DNA of 64,000 nt, from NCBI RefSeq assembly GCF_018310535.1, contig NZ_CP074102.1, forward strand, positions 8,246,001 through 8,310,000. Direction: 5' to 3'. The translations under genes were made by a program, and so were the position numbers. This stretch comes from Streptomyces mirabilis (GTDB lineage: Bacteria > Actinomycetota > Actinomycetes > Streptomycetales > Streptomycetaceae). Shown piece by piece: positions 8,602 through 18,121 of this stretch; position 1 is the stretch's first letter; each line of letters begins with the position of its first letter. The notes under the pieces are model-generated. The model saw nothing but the letters and a program-made list of their open reading frames with translations. It was not told the DNA's origin and did no database searches.

Positions 8602-9817
8602 GTGCTGGATTCCTCAAACGGTGTACACATATCGGCGCCGTAGTAAGCGAGTTGGCGGTGCCGGTCTGCCCCAGATCCAGGGGTTGGCCCGGGAGTTGAG
8701 CTGGTCGGTCGCAAGGGTGGTGGCGTATTCGATGTCGTCGCGGTTGGCGAATGACCGGCCGGCGAGGGCGGCCTTTCGGAAGATGCGCCACCAGCCTTCC
8801 TGCAGGTTGAGCCAGCACGCACCGACGGGGATGAAGGCGTGATGGATCCGGGGATGGCCTTCGAGCCAGGTCCGAGTGGACAGGCTGTTGTGACTGGACA
8901 GGTTGTCGGTGACGATCCAGATCTCACCCTCCGGGTTGGCGTCCTCAAGCAGTTGCAGGAACTGCTGGTAGAAGACGCTGTTGCGGGAGGAAGCGGTCAT
9001 CGTGACGGCCTGGCCGTCGGCTGGTCGCAGACCGCCGTAGACCCAGGTCTTCTCCGGTCCGCGGCTGTAGTCGAGTTCCGCTTTGATCCGGTGCCCGTCG
9101 GGTGACCAGGCGGGGGCGGGCGGGAAGGTCCGCGGGATCACTGGCCCCAGCTCGTCGGCGCAGATCACCGTCGCACCGGCGGGCGGGTGGGTGTAGAGGC
9201 CGATGATCCGTGTCCTTTTGGGACGAAGTCCGGGTCCTTCGATCGCGTCCAGGACCGGGTGCGGCGCCAGCGCACGCCCTCGGCGAGCAGGATGCGGCGG
9301 ACCTGTGAGCGCCCCACCTCGATCCCTTCGGCCCGCGCTGCCGCGGCCAGGGAATCCAGCGTCCACTCGGGTGGCCCGGACTCGTCGAAGGCCCACAGCT
9401 CCCCGACCGGCTCCCACCTCAGCCGCCCCGGCGGGACGGTCTTGACCAGGGAGATGATCCGAGATCGTTCCTCTTCGGTGATCCGCCGCTTGCGGCCCTG
9501 CCCGCCCAGATCATCCAGCCCTTGCAGGCCTGAGCGGTTGAAGCGGTGCAGCCAGCAGCGGACCGTTTTCTGGCTGCAGTCCAGTTCCACGGCGATCGCC
9601 GGCACCCGTAGCCCCGCCCAGCTCAGCTCGATCATCCGGGCCCGCATCACTGCATCCCGCGGAGCCTTCCGCGCCCGCGACAATCGGCGAACGACGGTCC
9701 GTTCGTCCTCGTCACGCCCCGGTCGTGCTCGTAAAACCATCGCCCAGCACCCGCCCCCGAGCACCGTCAACTACCCCGCCACCAGGACATATACCCAACG
9801 AAAGAGGAATCCAGCAC
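8602..9817 (-). mobile_element. IS630-family element A (1216 bp)
   Basis: Perfect 14-bp inverted repeats (GTGCTGGATTCCTC and its complement) are flanked by TA at 8600-8601 and 9818-9819. It has the same length as element B at 11455-12670, encodes identical protein and is oppositely oriented. Confidence 0.92.
8614..9740 (-). CDS. IS630-family transposase with programmed -1 frameshift (copy A)
   Basis: The first frame (9740 down to about 9216) carries the HTH part: MIELSWAGLRVPAIAVELDC, KTVRCWLHRFNRSGL. The second frame (to 8614) carries the DDE core: VICADELGPV, IWIVTDNLSSHNS and HHAFIPVGACWLNLQEGWWR. They overlap at a canonical slippery heptamer C CCA AAA (minus strand, 9222-9216), so a -1 shift gives one fused protein. 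The start MVLRARPG is a choice; an upstream TTG is possible. The frame is identical in copy B, which argues for programmed slippage rather than decay. Confidence 0.85.
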
Positions 9818-9850
9818 TAGGACGGATCTAGGACGGATCTAGGACGGTAG
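9817..9850. repeat. Three 11-bp direct repeats containing CTAG
   Basis: CTAGGACGGAT occurs three times in a row, the last copy slightly altered, directly at the inner end of IS630 copy A. Each copy presents another CTAG. Confidence 0.85.
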
Positions 9851-9937
9851 TCCTTAGCCTCGATCCTGATGTTCACCGACAGGCCAGCAGCTGAGGTCCC
9901 GCTTCGGGACAGCAGCTTCGACAACAGGGGGTTTGCC

Positions 9938-10552
9938 GTGACCGTATCCACGTCGGGTTCCATATCCACCGCTCCGGTTCGTGGCCGTATGAGGCTCCGC
10001 GCCCTTGGATCTGCCACTGCGGCGCTCGCCATGGCGCTCGGGCTCGCGGTCGCGAACACCGGAACCGCAACCGCGGAGGCTCAGGCCTCCAACTGGACGT
10101 ACGGACACATCTACCGCTTCATCAGCATGAGCCCGGACTACTATCACTCCAGTACCTGCCTGGACGACTCCGGCTCCAGTCCCTCCGGCTACCTGCGCAA
10201 CTTCACCTGCAATGGGCAGAACTACCAGCAGTGGAAGGTTACCGCCCTCAGCAACGGCTGGGCCCAGCTGAAAAATGTGAACACAGGTCGCTGCCTGGAC
10301 TACTCACACGCGTACCAACTGCGTACCTACGTATGCAACGGTCCCAGCTTCACTGGCGGCTGGCAGGGATGGGCGATGATCAACCGCAGCGCCTTCAACG
10401 GCTCCCAGGTCCTCAAGAGCGCCACAAACGAGGACCCCAGCAGCATGTGCGTGGACATCTCCTCCGGCGGCGGCACCCGCGGTTTCGCCTGCAACGGCTC
10501 CTCTCAGGACGCCGGATACCAGAGCTTCTGGGCCGAGGACGATTCCATCTGA
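9938..10552 (+). CDS. Secreted ricin-type beta-trefoil lectin-like protein
   Basis: A 204-residue protein from the GTG at 9938. Residues 1-48 form a signal peptide (RMRLRALGSATAALAMALGLAV with an A-rich cleavage region). The rest carries ricin B/QxW-like repeats: CLDDSG, NYQQWKV, GRCLDYS, GWQGWAM and MCVDISSGG, with paired cysteines. It probably binds carbohydrate outside the cell. No catalytic domain is present. It is the only intact gene between the inverted IS630 copies and may be cargo. Confidence 0.78.
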   Translation: MTVSTSGSISTAPVRGRMRLRALGSATAALAMALGLAVANTGTATAEAQASNWTYGHIYRFISMSPDYYHSSTCLDDSGSSPSGYLRNFTCNGQNYQQWKVTALSNGWAQLKNVNTGRCLDYSHAYQLRTYVCNGPSFTGGWQGWAMINRSAFNGSQVLKSATNEDPSSMCVDISSGGGTRGFACNGSSQDAGYQSFWAEDDSI

Positions 10553-11454
10553 CAATTCTCTGTCCAACTCATCACGCTACCGGAGCGGGCCACCTTGAGA
10601 GTGCGGCCTGCTCCGGGGCAGCCCGCGCGGCCTGAACACCGCAAGCCAAAGCTGCAGGGCCGCCCTGCTGGGCAGCCTGACGGGCCAGTGGGCAGAGCTG
10701 GACATGTCTGCGGCCGGCCACCCCACAGTTCGGGGTGGCTGGCCGCAGCCGTGCGGTCAGGCCTGGGGAAGAACTCCGCCGACGGCGACGAGTTCATACC
10801 GCTGAGCGTTCCGGAGATCCGCCGGCTGGTGGGGCACTTCGTCGCCGCACCCCACCACCATGCCAACGAACACCACCTGCACTGGTCACGCTTCCGCCGA
10901 CGAAGCCAAGCCCGCGCCCGCAAATCCCACTATGAGCGCCGAGGACACAACTCCCAGATGCGATCGACGCCTACCTGCAAGAGCCTGCGGACCAGGACTT
11001 CGCCGTCCATCACATGGCTGTAGCCGTCGAACGTCTGGCCAAAGCGTGCCTAAGGGTTGTCCCGCAAACGATCTTCTACGGGTTGAGGGTTGCAGCGGGC
11101 TGATCGGTGGGACCTTCCCTTATCCCGTCAGGACTAGGTTGTGTAGGCGTGCGACGCCGCGCATGGCGTGGTGGACTCCGTCGCCTTTGAGGCGGCAATC
11201 GCGGAGGATCTTCCAGCCCTTCATCCGGGCGAAGGCACCACCACATCACCCTCGTGACCGCCGCCCACGCTTTCCTCACAGAACAACGCCTGGCCCCAAA
11301 AGCACCCGAACCGGTCTCACTCTCTACCAAGTCCTCGACGCACTACAGGACGTCCTGAGGTGTTGGACCGGCACCTGCACCACCTGCCATCAGCCCCTGC
11401 CCAGGCGAACACACAGCACACCAAGATCGAGACAGACCTAACGGAGTCCTACTA
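10553..11454. pseudogene. Degenerate transposase fragments between the IS630 copies
   Basis: No intact gene is visible. About 10780-10940 (+) reads IPLSVPEIRRLVGHFVAAP and WSRFRRRSQARARKSHY, resembling the C-terminal end of a streptomycete transposase. About 11130-11240 resembles, on the minus strand, the 3' end of another transposase. About 11255-11440 (+) reads VTAAHAFLTEQRLAPKAPEP and LYQVLDALQDVLRCWTGTC, again a transposase tail. All are frameshifted or truncated. Family assignments are tentative. Confidence 0.6.
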
Positions 11455-12670
11455 GTGCTGGATTCCTCTTTCGTTGGGTATATGTCCTGGTGGCGGGGTA
11501 GTTGACGGTGCTCGGGGGCGGGTGCTGGGCGATGGTTTTACGAGCACGACCGGGGCGTGACGAGGACGAACGGACCGTCGTTCGCCGATTGTCGCGGGCG
11601 CGGAAGGCTCCGCGGGATGCAGTGATGCGGGCCCGGATGATCGAGCTGAGCTGGGCGGGGCTACGGGTGCCGGCGATCGCCGTGGAACTGGACTGCAGCC
11701 AGAAAACGGTCCGCTGCTGGCTGCACCGCTTCAACCGCTCAGGCCTGCAAGGGCTGGATGATCTGGGCGGGCAGGGCCGCAAGCGGCGGATCACCGAAGA
11801 GGAACGATCTCGGATCATCTCCCTGGTCAAGACCGTCCCGCCGGGGCGGCTGAGGTGGGAGCCGGTCGGGGAGCTGTGGGCCTTCGACGAGTCCGGGCCA
11901 CCCGAGTGGACGCTGGATTCCCTGGCCGCGGCAGCGCGGGCCGAAGGGATCGAGGTGGGGCGCTCACAGGTCCGCCGCATCCTGCTCGCCGAGGGCGTGC
12001 GCTGGCGCCGCACCCGGTCCTGGACGCGATCGAAGGACCCGGACTTCGTCCCAAAAGGACACGGATCATCGGCCTCTACACCCACCCGCCCGCCGGTGCG
12101 ACGGTGATCTGCGCCGACGAGCTGGGGCCAGTGATCCCGCGGACCTTCCCGCCCGCCCCCGCCTGGTCACCCGACGGGCACCGGATCAAAGCGGAACTCG
12201 ACTACAGCCGCGGACCGGAGAAGACCTGGGTCTACGGCGGTCTGCGACCAGCCGACGGCCAGGCCGTCACGATGACCGCTTCCTCCCGCAACAGCGTCTT
12301 CTACCAGCAGTTCCTGCAACTGCTTGAGGACGCCAACCCGGAGGGTGAGATCTGGATCGTCACCGACAACCTGTCCAGTCACAACAGCCTGTCCACTCGG
12401 ACCTGGCTCGAAGGCCATCCCCGGATCCATCACGCCTTCATCCCCGTCGGTGCGTGCTGGCTCAACCTGCAGGAAGGCTGGTGGCGCATCTTCCGAAAGG
12501 CCGCCCTCGCCGGCCGGTCATTCGCCAACCGCGACGACATCGAATACGCCACCACCCTTGCGACCGACCAGCTCAACTCCCGGGCCAACCCCTGGATCTG
12601 GGGCAGACCGGCACCGCCAACTCGCTTACTACGGCGCCGATATGTGTACACCGTTTGAGGAATCCAGCAC
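11455..12670 (+). mobile_element. IS630-family element B (1216 bp)
   Basis: The inverted repeats and length match copy A, but the element is in the opposite orientation. It is flanked by TA (11453-11454, 12671-12672) within CTAG on both sides. Its right-hand TA is also the left-hand TA of IS630-C. Confidence 0.92.
11532..12658 (+). CDS. IS630-family transposase with programmed -1 frameshift (copy B)
   Basis: The protein is identical to copy A in both frames. The slippery heptamer C CCA AAA lies at 12050-12056, and frame 1 otherwise ends at 12107. Frame 2 supplies the catalytic Asp, Asp and Glu-type residues (VICADELG, IWIVTDNLSSHN, LNLQEGWW). The inner, 5' ends of the two copies face each other across the lectin region. 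Confidence 0.85.
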
Positions 12671-12672
12671 TA

Positions 12673-13824
12673 GTGTCCTGCGCCAGTAGTTGATCGTTAG
12701 TAGTTGCGTGACTTCTGCTGCTGGTGCGTCAGTTCCTCGTCGGGGCCCGAAGCTGGAACCGCTACTGCTGTCCGATGACGAGCGGGCAGTGTTGGAACGG
12801 TGGACGCGTCGGGCGACATCGGCCCAGGCCCTGGCCCTACGCGCGCGGATCGTGCTGGCCTGTGCGGGGCCGGAGGTACCACCGATTGTCACGGTCGCCC
12901 GGGATCTGCGGGTGACCGCGGACACGGTCCGCAAGTGGCGCCGACGCTTCCTCGCCGAGCGGCTGGACGGGCTGGCCGACGATCCCCGGCCGGGCCGGCC
13001 GCCCACCATCAGCGTCGATCAGGTGGAAGCGGTCGTCGTCACGACGCTGGAACAGCTGCCGAAGAATGCCACCCACTGGTCGCGAACATCGATGGCACAG
13101 CACAGCGGTCTGTCGAAGTCCACGGTCGGCCGGATCTGGCGGCAGTTCCAGCTCAAGCCGCACCTGAGCGACACGTTCAAGCTGTCGATGGACCCGTTGT
13201 TCGTGGAGAAGGTCTACGACGTCGTGGGCCTGTACTTCAACCCGCCCGAGGGTGCGGTGGTGCTGTCGGTGGACGAGAAGTCGCAGATCCAGGCCCTGGA
13301 CCGGTCCCAGCCGGTGCTGCCCATGATGCCGGGCATGCCCGAGCGGCGCACCCACGACTACGCGCAACGGCCTGACCACGCTGTTCGCCGCGTTCGATGT
13401 CGCCACGGGCGAGGTCATCACTGCCCTGCACCGCCTGCACCGGGCCGCGGAGTTCAAGAAGTTCCTGATCCGGATCGACAAGGAGGTGCCCGCTCACCTG
13501 CAGGTCCATCTGATCGTGGACAATTACGGCACTCACAAGACACCGGCGATCAAGGCCTGGCTGGCCAAACACCCGCGGTTCGAACTGCACTTCACCCCGA
13601 CCGGCTCGTCCTGGATCAACCAGGTCGAGCGGTGGTTCGGCTACCTGGCCCACCAGATGATCCGCCGAGGCGCACACAAAAACATCCAGACCCTGGAAGC
13701 CGACATCCGGGCATGGGTCAAGGACTGGAACGAAGACCCCAAGCCGTTCATCTGGACCAAGACAGCCGAAGAAATCCTCGACTCCCTCGCCCGATTCTGC
13801 CGACGGATCTCCGGCGCAGGATAC
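12673..13824 (+). mobile_element. IS630-family element C (1152 bp)
   Basis: The ends are GTGTCCTGCGCC and the complement of GTATCCTGCGCC, flanked by TA at 12671-12672 and 13825-13826. It abuts element B and shares that element's target TA. It is a different IS630 lineage from A and B. Confidence 0.88.
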
Positions 13825-13827
13825 TAG
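12708..13827 (+). pseudogene. IS630-family transposase, frameshifted (element C)
   Basis: The N-terminal half is intact: HTH region VTVARDLRVTADTVRKWRRRF, and VVLSVDEKSQIQALDRSQP with the first Asp. At about 13361-13370 (DYA-QRPDH, where related proteins read DYARNG) the frame is lost, probably through loss of 2 bases. The C-terminal frame resumes with LFAAFDVATGEVITALH, HLIVDNYGTHKTP and GSSWINQVERWFG. Its TAG stop codon uses the flanking target TA. A regulated frameshift is possible, but no strong slippery site was seen. Confidence 0.8.
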
Positions 13828-13902
13828 GGCCTGTTCTGAGTTGAGATCACAGGATCGGTCATTCCCGCTTCAGGAGGGCGCTGGCTGCGGTAGACCGGTC
13901 GC

Positions 13903-14319
13903 GTGACTCGTGGTGATCTGACCGATGCCGAGTTTGAGTTGATCGAGCCGCACCTGCCGCTGGGGGCGTTCGGACCGATCCCTGACCTGCGCAGCTACTT
14001 CAACGCGGTGATGTGGCGGTTCCGCACCGGCAGCCCCTGGCGGGATGTGCCGGAGAGCTACGGCTCCTGGTCGACGATCTACGACCGGTTCCGGATGTGG
14101 GCGCATGGCGAAGTCTTCCAGGCCCTCATGGAAACGATGATCGCCGAGGCGGCGGCCCGCGACGATGTCGATCTCAGCCTGGTCAGCGTGGACTCGACCG
14201 TTGCCCGCGCGCATCACCACGCGGCGGGCATGGTCGTCGACCCGGAGCTCCTTGAGGACCTGGAGAAGGCCGTGGCGGAAGAAAAGGGGCTGCAGCAAAG
14301 GGGCAAAACAACCCCGTAG
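13903..14319 (+). CDS. IS5-family transposase, first frame (IS-B)
   Basis: The N-terminal part has LTDAEFELIEPHLPLG, VMWRFRTGSPWRDVP and the first Asp in LSLVSVDSTVARAHHHAAG. It ends with TAG at 14319. The natural continuation is in another frame from about 14290 (KGLQQRGKTT region, C- and A-rich), which suits frameshifting. Confidence 0.83.
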   Translation: MTRGDLTDAEFELIEPHLPLGAFGPIPDLRSYFNAVMWRFRTGSPWRDVPESYGSWSTIYDRFRMWAHGEVFQALMETMIAEAAARDDVDLSLVSVDSTVARAHHHAAGMVVDPELLEDLEKAVAEEKGLQQRGKTTP

Positions 14320-14369
14320 GTGAGGGGTCCGCGGACAGGGAGGACCCCGAGCGGGAACAGCGCCGCGCC

Positions 14370-14900
14370 GTGCGCCGACGCCGCAGGGCCCGACTGCGGG
14401 CCGCCGAACTGGGCCGCTCCCGGGGCGGGCTCACCAGCAAGGTCCACCTCGCCGTCGAGCGACGCTGCCGCCCGCTGGCCATCATCCTCACCCCCGGGCA
14501 GTCCGCGGACAGCCCGCGCTTCATCCCGGTCCTCAAGAAGATCAAGGTGCGCGTCCCGGTCGGCCGCCCCAGGACACGGCCGGACGCGGTCGCCGGAGAC
14601 AAGGCGTACTCCTCCCGCGCCAACCGCGCCCACCTGCACAGACGCAACATCAAGGCAGTGATCCCGGAAAAGGCCGACCAGGCCGCCAACCGCAGGAAGA
14701 AGGGACGTTCCGGCGGCCGCCCGGTCAGCCACGACGCCACGCTCTACAAAGATCGCAACACGGTCGAGCGCGCCATCAACAAGTTCAAGGAATGGCGGGG
14801 ACTGGCCAGCCGGTACGACAAGACATCCGAGAGCTACGCCGCAGGACTCCACCTGCGCGGATCCATCCTCTGGTTACGCAGCCTGCCAGCCCTCCCGTGA
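14370..14900 (+). CDS. IS5-family transposase, second frame (IS-B)
   Basis: The catalytic C-terminal part has [39 protein letters not shown] and the Glu region KDRNTVERAINKFKEWRGLASRYDK. No break is visible within the frame. The given start is only the first in-frame ATG. The frame opens earlier, so this part is probably made as a frameshift fusion. Confidence 0.83.
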   Translation: MRRRRRARLRAAELGRSRGGLTSKVHLAVERRCRPLAIILTPGQSADSPRFIPVLKKIKVRVPVGRPRTRPDAVAGDKAYSSRANRAHLHRRNIKAVIPEKADQAANRRKKGRSGGRPVSHDATLYKDRNTVERAINKFKEWRGLASRYDKTSESYAAGLHLRGSILWLRSLPALP

Positions 14901-14922
14901 TCTCAACTCAGAACACGCCCTA

Positions 14923-15745
14923 GGCCGTATCGGGCGGCGTACGGCCGTCAGGCTGTGCTGGTGGCAGAACGAGTACGCGTCCGTGAGATCGATGATGACG
15001 AGGGCAGACCGCTACTGCGGATCCGTCGTGGCACCGGGTCGGTGGTGATCTGGCGGTGGGCGCAGATGGTGCTGCTGTCTGCACAGGGCATGGCTGTGAC
15101 GAAGATCGCCGAGGTGACGTTCACCAGCACGGACCGGGTCGCACGGACGGCTTCGATTCGCTCTACCCGAAATGCAAAGGCGGCCGACTGAGGATCTTCA
15201 CGCTGCCCGAACGGCGCGAGATCGAGAGGACCGCCAAGGGTGGCCGCGTGGTGGCAAGGCAAGGACCCCGATCGCGAGCCCAGGCCCCGGCGACGCGCGA
15301 CCTACAGCCGCCCGCATCGGTTCCGGCACCTGTTCGCCGCCTATGGCCTGGCCAAGGACAAGCTCTACGGCCACATCAAGAAGATCAAGAACCGGTCGAA
15401 GTTCCTGGACGCTACCTGCGCCCCCTCTACTCACCGATGCCCCGCCTGGCGATCGTGTGCGACGACTACTCCCCGCACCTGACCATCAGGCGCTGCCGCC
15501 GGGTCGCGGACTGGGCCGAGGCCAACGACGTCGAGATCGCCCACACCCCGACCGATTCCTCATGGCTGGACCGCATCGAGGCCCAGTTCACCGCCCTGCG
15601 CTGCCCCACCCTCGACGGCGCCGATCCGCCGGCCACACAGAGCAAGGCAGCATGATCCGCCGCTACGTCATCTGGCGAAACCGCCACGCTGACGACCAGC
15701 ACCTTCGAGCCGTGCTCACCAGGGCAAACGTTGCCTGATACGGAC
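14923..15745 (+). mobile_element. IS630-family element D, internally deleted
   Basis: Imperfect ends (GGCCGTATCGGGC and the complement of GCCTGATACGGAC) are flanked by TA at 14921-14922 and 15746-15747. At 823 bp it is shorter than a normal IS630 element, which agrees with the broken transposase inside. Confidence 0.8.
14960..15740 (+). pseudogene. IS630-family transposase remnant (element D)
   Basis: Fragments appear in order but in different frames: RVREIDDDEGRPLLRIRRGTG, QMVLLSAQGMAVTKIAEVTF, RIFTLPERREIER, DKLYGHIKKIKNRSKF, RLAIVCDDYSPHL and TPTDSSWLDRIEAQFTALR. The middle part between the HTH and the first catalytic Asp is missing and at least three frame changes exist. It cannot be functional. 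Confidence 0.85.
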
Positions 15746-16494
15746 TAGGCGGCCGTCGGTTCCTGGGCGGCCGTGACGACGGCTGCCAGGTCTGCGCCCG
15801 CTCGGAGTAGCGCCACGGACCGTGTGGCGATCTGGTCAAGACGCTGTTGCAGGATGCGTTGGGTCTCTCCCAGGCCGTCGAGTTGGTGCAGGGAGCCCAT
15901 GACCTCGCGCACTGCGGGAATGCTGTAACCGGTGCTCCGGAGGGCCGCAACGATTCGGGCCGCTCTGGCGGCCGAAAGACCGTAGCGGCGTGCTCGCAGT
16001 GACGTCACTCGCTCAGGGGTGACAAGCCCTTCCTGCTCCCAGAACCGCAGAGTGGAGGGACGTACATTGAGCGCCCCGGCGAGCTCTGTGATCGTCATCG
16101 CGTCACTCTCTTGCTCGAACTCGGGTGTGTTCGCTTCGGCCTGGATCGCACGCAACGCTTGTTGGGCGCGCAGAGCCTCCTCGCGTTCCCACGCGAGCCG
16201 AACATGGACCGTGTTGATCGCTGAGGCTGCCTCCGCGATCGTCTCTGTTCGCAGTTCCGCGAGCATCTGCCGGGCTGTGACAGGGCCAACAGCGCCTGCG
16301 AGTCCTCGGTAGGCGCGAAGGGCTTGCACGTGCAGCGGTGCGTAGGAACGGTAACCGTTGCTCGATCGAGTGGCTGGGGGAATGACTCCCAGCCGCTCCA
16401 GGTCGCGAACCTGTTGCACCGAGTACCCCGACTCCGTGGCGACATCGGCGGTTCGGAGCGGCACCCGTTGCGAACCACTCACCAGCTCGCCCAT
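15745..16494 (-). CDS. MerR-family regulator with two HTH domains
   Basis: A 249-residue protein with two MerR-type winged-helix units. The first, near the N-terminus, reads VATESGYSVQQVRDLERLGVIPPATR. The second, about residues 130-195, reads MTITELAGALNVRPSTLRFWEQEGLVTPER. Most MerR proteins have one HTH plus an effector domain, so a tandem arrangement is unusual. No cysteine-rich metal site is seen. The start MGELVSGSQ is preferred over an ATG seven codons upstream. It is divergent from a DUF6194 gene 41 bp away, its likely target. The TAG stop is part of the CTAG boundary of IS630-D. Confidence 0.82.
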   Translation of the reverse strand: MGELVSGSQRVPLRTADVATESGYSVQQVRDLERLGVIPPATRSSNGYRSYAPLHVQALRAYRGLAGAVGPVTARQMLAELRTETIAEAASAINTVHVRLAWEREEALRAQQALRAIQAEANTPEFEQESDAMTITELAGALNVRPSTLRFWEQEGLVTPERVTSLRARRYGLSAARAARIVAALRSTGYSIPAVREVMGSLHQLDGLGETQRILQQRLDQIATRSVALLRAGADLAAVVTAAQEPTAA

Positions 16495-16535
16495 CAGCCA
16501 ACCCCACATAAGCACTTGAAGGTGATGCTTGAACC

Positions 16536-17021
16536 ATGAGTATGGAACAGATCATCGCGACCGTGCGAGGCTTCGCCGGCGCGCTCGTGGTTGTCCCGGA
16601 GCCGGGCGGCGACTTCCCCGAGCTCGCGTGGGGGGATGCGTTCTTCTACTACGCCCCCGACGGTCGGATGCCTCAGAACGTCCAGCCTTACGGAACGATC
16701 GTCATCAAGAACTACCCCGACGACGCCGCTTCCGACCTTGACCCTCCGGGCCGCTGGCGCGTGAACATCCACGCCGACCGTGCGACGTTCCGGGAGCTCA
16801 CGGGGGAGGAGCCGCGCAGCCTCACCCGACCTCGCGACTACGCAGCAGCCGACAGCGTGATGCCGCACCCGGTATACGGGGCACTCGGCTGGATCTCTGT
16901 CGTCAATCCTGGTGAGAGGACAACGGACACGGCCGTGCAGCTTCTACGCAGCGCCCACAACGCCGCTCGTGCCAGGTTCGTGCGGCGACACGAACCGGGA
17001 AGGTCTCTGGAGAATGACTGA
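16536..17021 (+). CDS. DUF6194 family protein
   Basis: A 161-residue cytoplasmic protein matching the streptomycete DUF6194 pattern: MEQIIATVRGFAGALVVVPEPGGDFPELAWGDAFFYYAPDG, YGTIVIKNYPDD, RWRVNIHADRATFRELTGEEP and HPVYGALGWISVVNPGE. The function of the family is unknown. A second in-frame ATG two codons later could be the real start. The divergent double MerR regulator probably controls it. Confidence 0.8.
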   Translation: MSMEQIIATVRGFAGALVVVPEPGGDFPELAWGDAFFYYAPDGRMPQNVQPYGTIVIKNYPDDAASDLDPPGRWRVNIHADRATFRELTGEEPRSLTRPRDYAAADSVMPHPVYGALGWISVVNPGERTTDTAVQLLRSAHNAARARFVRRHEPGRSLEND

Positions 17022-17090
17022 CGCGGTTCCAGAACAAGCGGACTTGAGGGCGCTCGTTGCCTCATGCAGAACCAGGACTTGGCCGGTCCA

Positions 17091-17505
17091 TCATGTCCGG
17101 AGCCAGATGGTGAGGGCTGCGGCGGTTGCGGTGCCGAGGCAGACGTAGCGACGCTTGTCATAGCGAGTGGCCACGGCCCGGTGCTGCTTCAGCCGGGTTG
17201 ATGATCCGCTCGACGGTGTTGCGTTTCTTGTCCCGCTCTTCGACGAAGCCGGGTGGCCGTCCGCCGCGTGAGCCTTTCCGGAGGCGGGCGGCCTGGCTGG
17301 CGGTCTTCTCCGGGATGGTGTGCCTGATGTCCCGGCGCCGCAGGTACTCACGACAGGGTCGATTGCCATAGGCGTTGTCGGCGGCGACGCCGTCGGGCTC
17401 GTTGCGGGGCCTGACCGGCCCGGGTTTCGGGACTCGGATCTTCTCCAGCACCGGTTTGAACTGGGTGCAGTCAGCCCGCGGACCCGGTGTGACGATCAGG
17501 TACTT
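17091..17505 (-). pseudogene. IS5-family transposase fragment
   Basis: The minus strand reads KYLIVTPGPRADCTQFKPVL, GNRPCREYLRRRDIRHTIPE, RKGSRGGRPPGFVEERDKKR and, in another frame, LKQHRAVATRYDKRRYVCLG. The N-terminal half is absent and one frameshift is present. It is joined to a truncated Tat-type gene at about 17505. Confidence 0.85.
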
Positions 17506-17680
17506 CGGTGGTGACGGCCATGGGTGTATCGGTCTCCTGGTTCGTGGCCTGCCGGGTGCCTTCGCTCTTGTCGTCCACGGTGGCGGCTGCCTGCGCCGTC
17601 CCTGCCGCGGTGAGAAGCGCTGCCGCCGCGGCCGTGCCGGTGGCGGCGCCCAGCACGGTCCGCCGGGAAATCTCTGACAC
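17506..17680 (-). pseudogene. Truncated Tat-secreted protein, N-terminus only
   Basis: The GTG start at 17680 has a strong GGGGGGAG ribosome-binding site. The first 30 residues are a classic twin-arginine signal (EISRRTVLGAATGTAAAAAL), followed by a short linker. After about 58 residues the sequence changes into the IS5 fragment. The rest of the protein is gone, so its function cannot be told. Confidence 0.75.
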
Positions 17681-17739
17681 AGTTCTCCCCCCTGCGTTGG
17701 CTCCTCCCGGTGAGAGGCCGAAGCCGACCATACATTCAA

Positions 17740-18121
17740 GTCCCTTTAAAACGAGAGTAGTTGGAAGAGATATGCATCCTCATCCTCGCGGGGCGTCCGG
17801 TCTCCAAGAGGGCACGGCAACAAGCCCCACGCGAGGAATACCGTGCACTTGGAACAGGCGACGGGTACCAGCAGTACGTGAGGACCTCGCCCCCGACCAG
17901 CTGCCTCGCTTTGGAGTCTGACCTCCGACCGTACGACCGGGAAGTCATCGTCAACCGGTCGGCGCACGCAGGTCGGAGCACCCGGGACCAGGCGCTGTAC
18001 GGCAGCCGCGGTCCCGGTTCAGCTCACTTGACAGCTCCTTCGACCGGGGCTGTCTCCAGGATGACGGCTGTGTTGAGGACCAGGTCACGGACGGGCGGCG
18101 GCAGCACCCCCGGAATCTCCA
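17740..18121. other. Intergenic region without clear gene
   Basis: About 380 bp between the Tat remnant and an IS1634 fragment. No reading frame here resembles a known protein, and no clear promoter or terminator was recognised. Confidence 0.5.

Larger units (their letters stand above)
13828..14919 (+). mobile_element. IS5-family element B
   Basis: Inverted repeats begin GGCCTGTTCTGAGTTGAG at the left and match the complement of the right end with one mismatch. CTAG flanks both ends (13824-13827 and 14920-14923). It is related to IS5-A and uses the same target. Confidence 0.9.
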
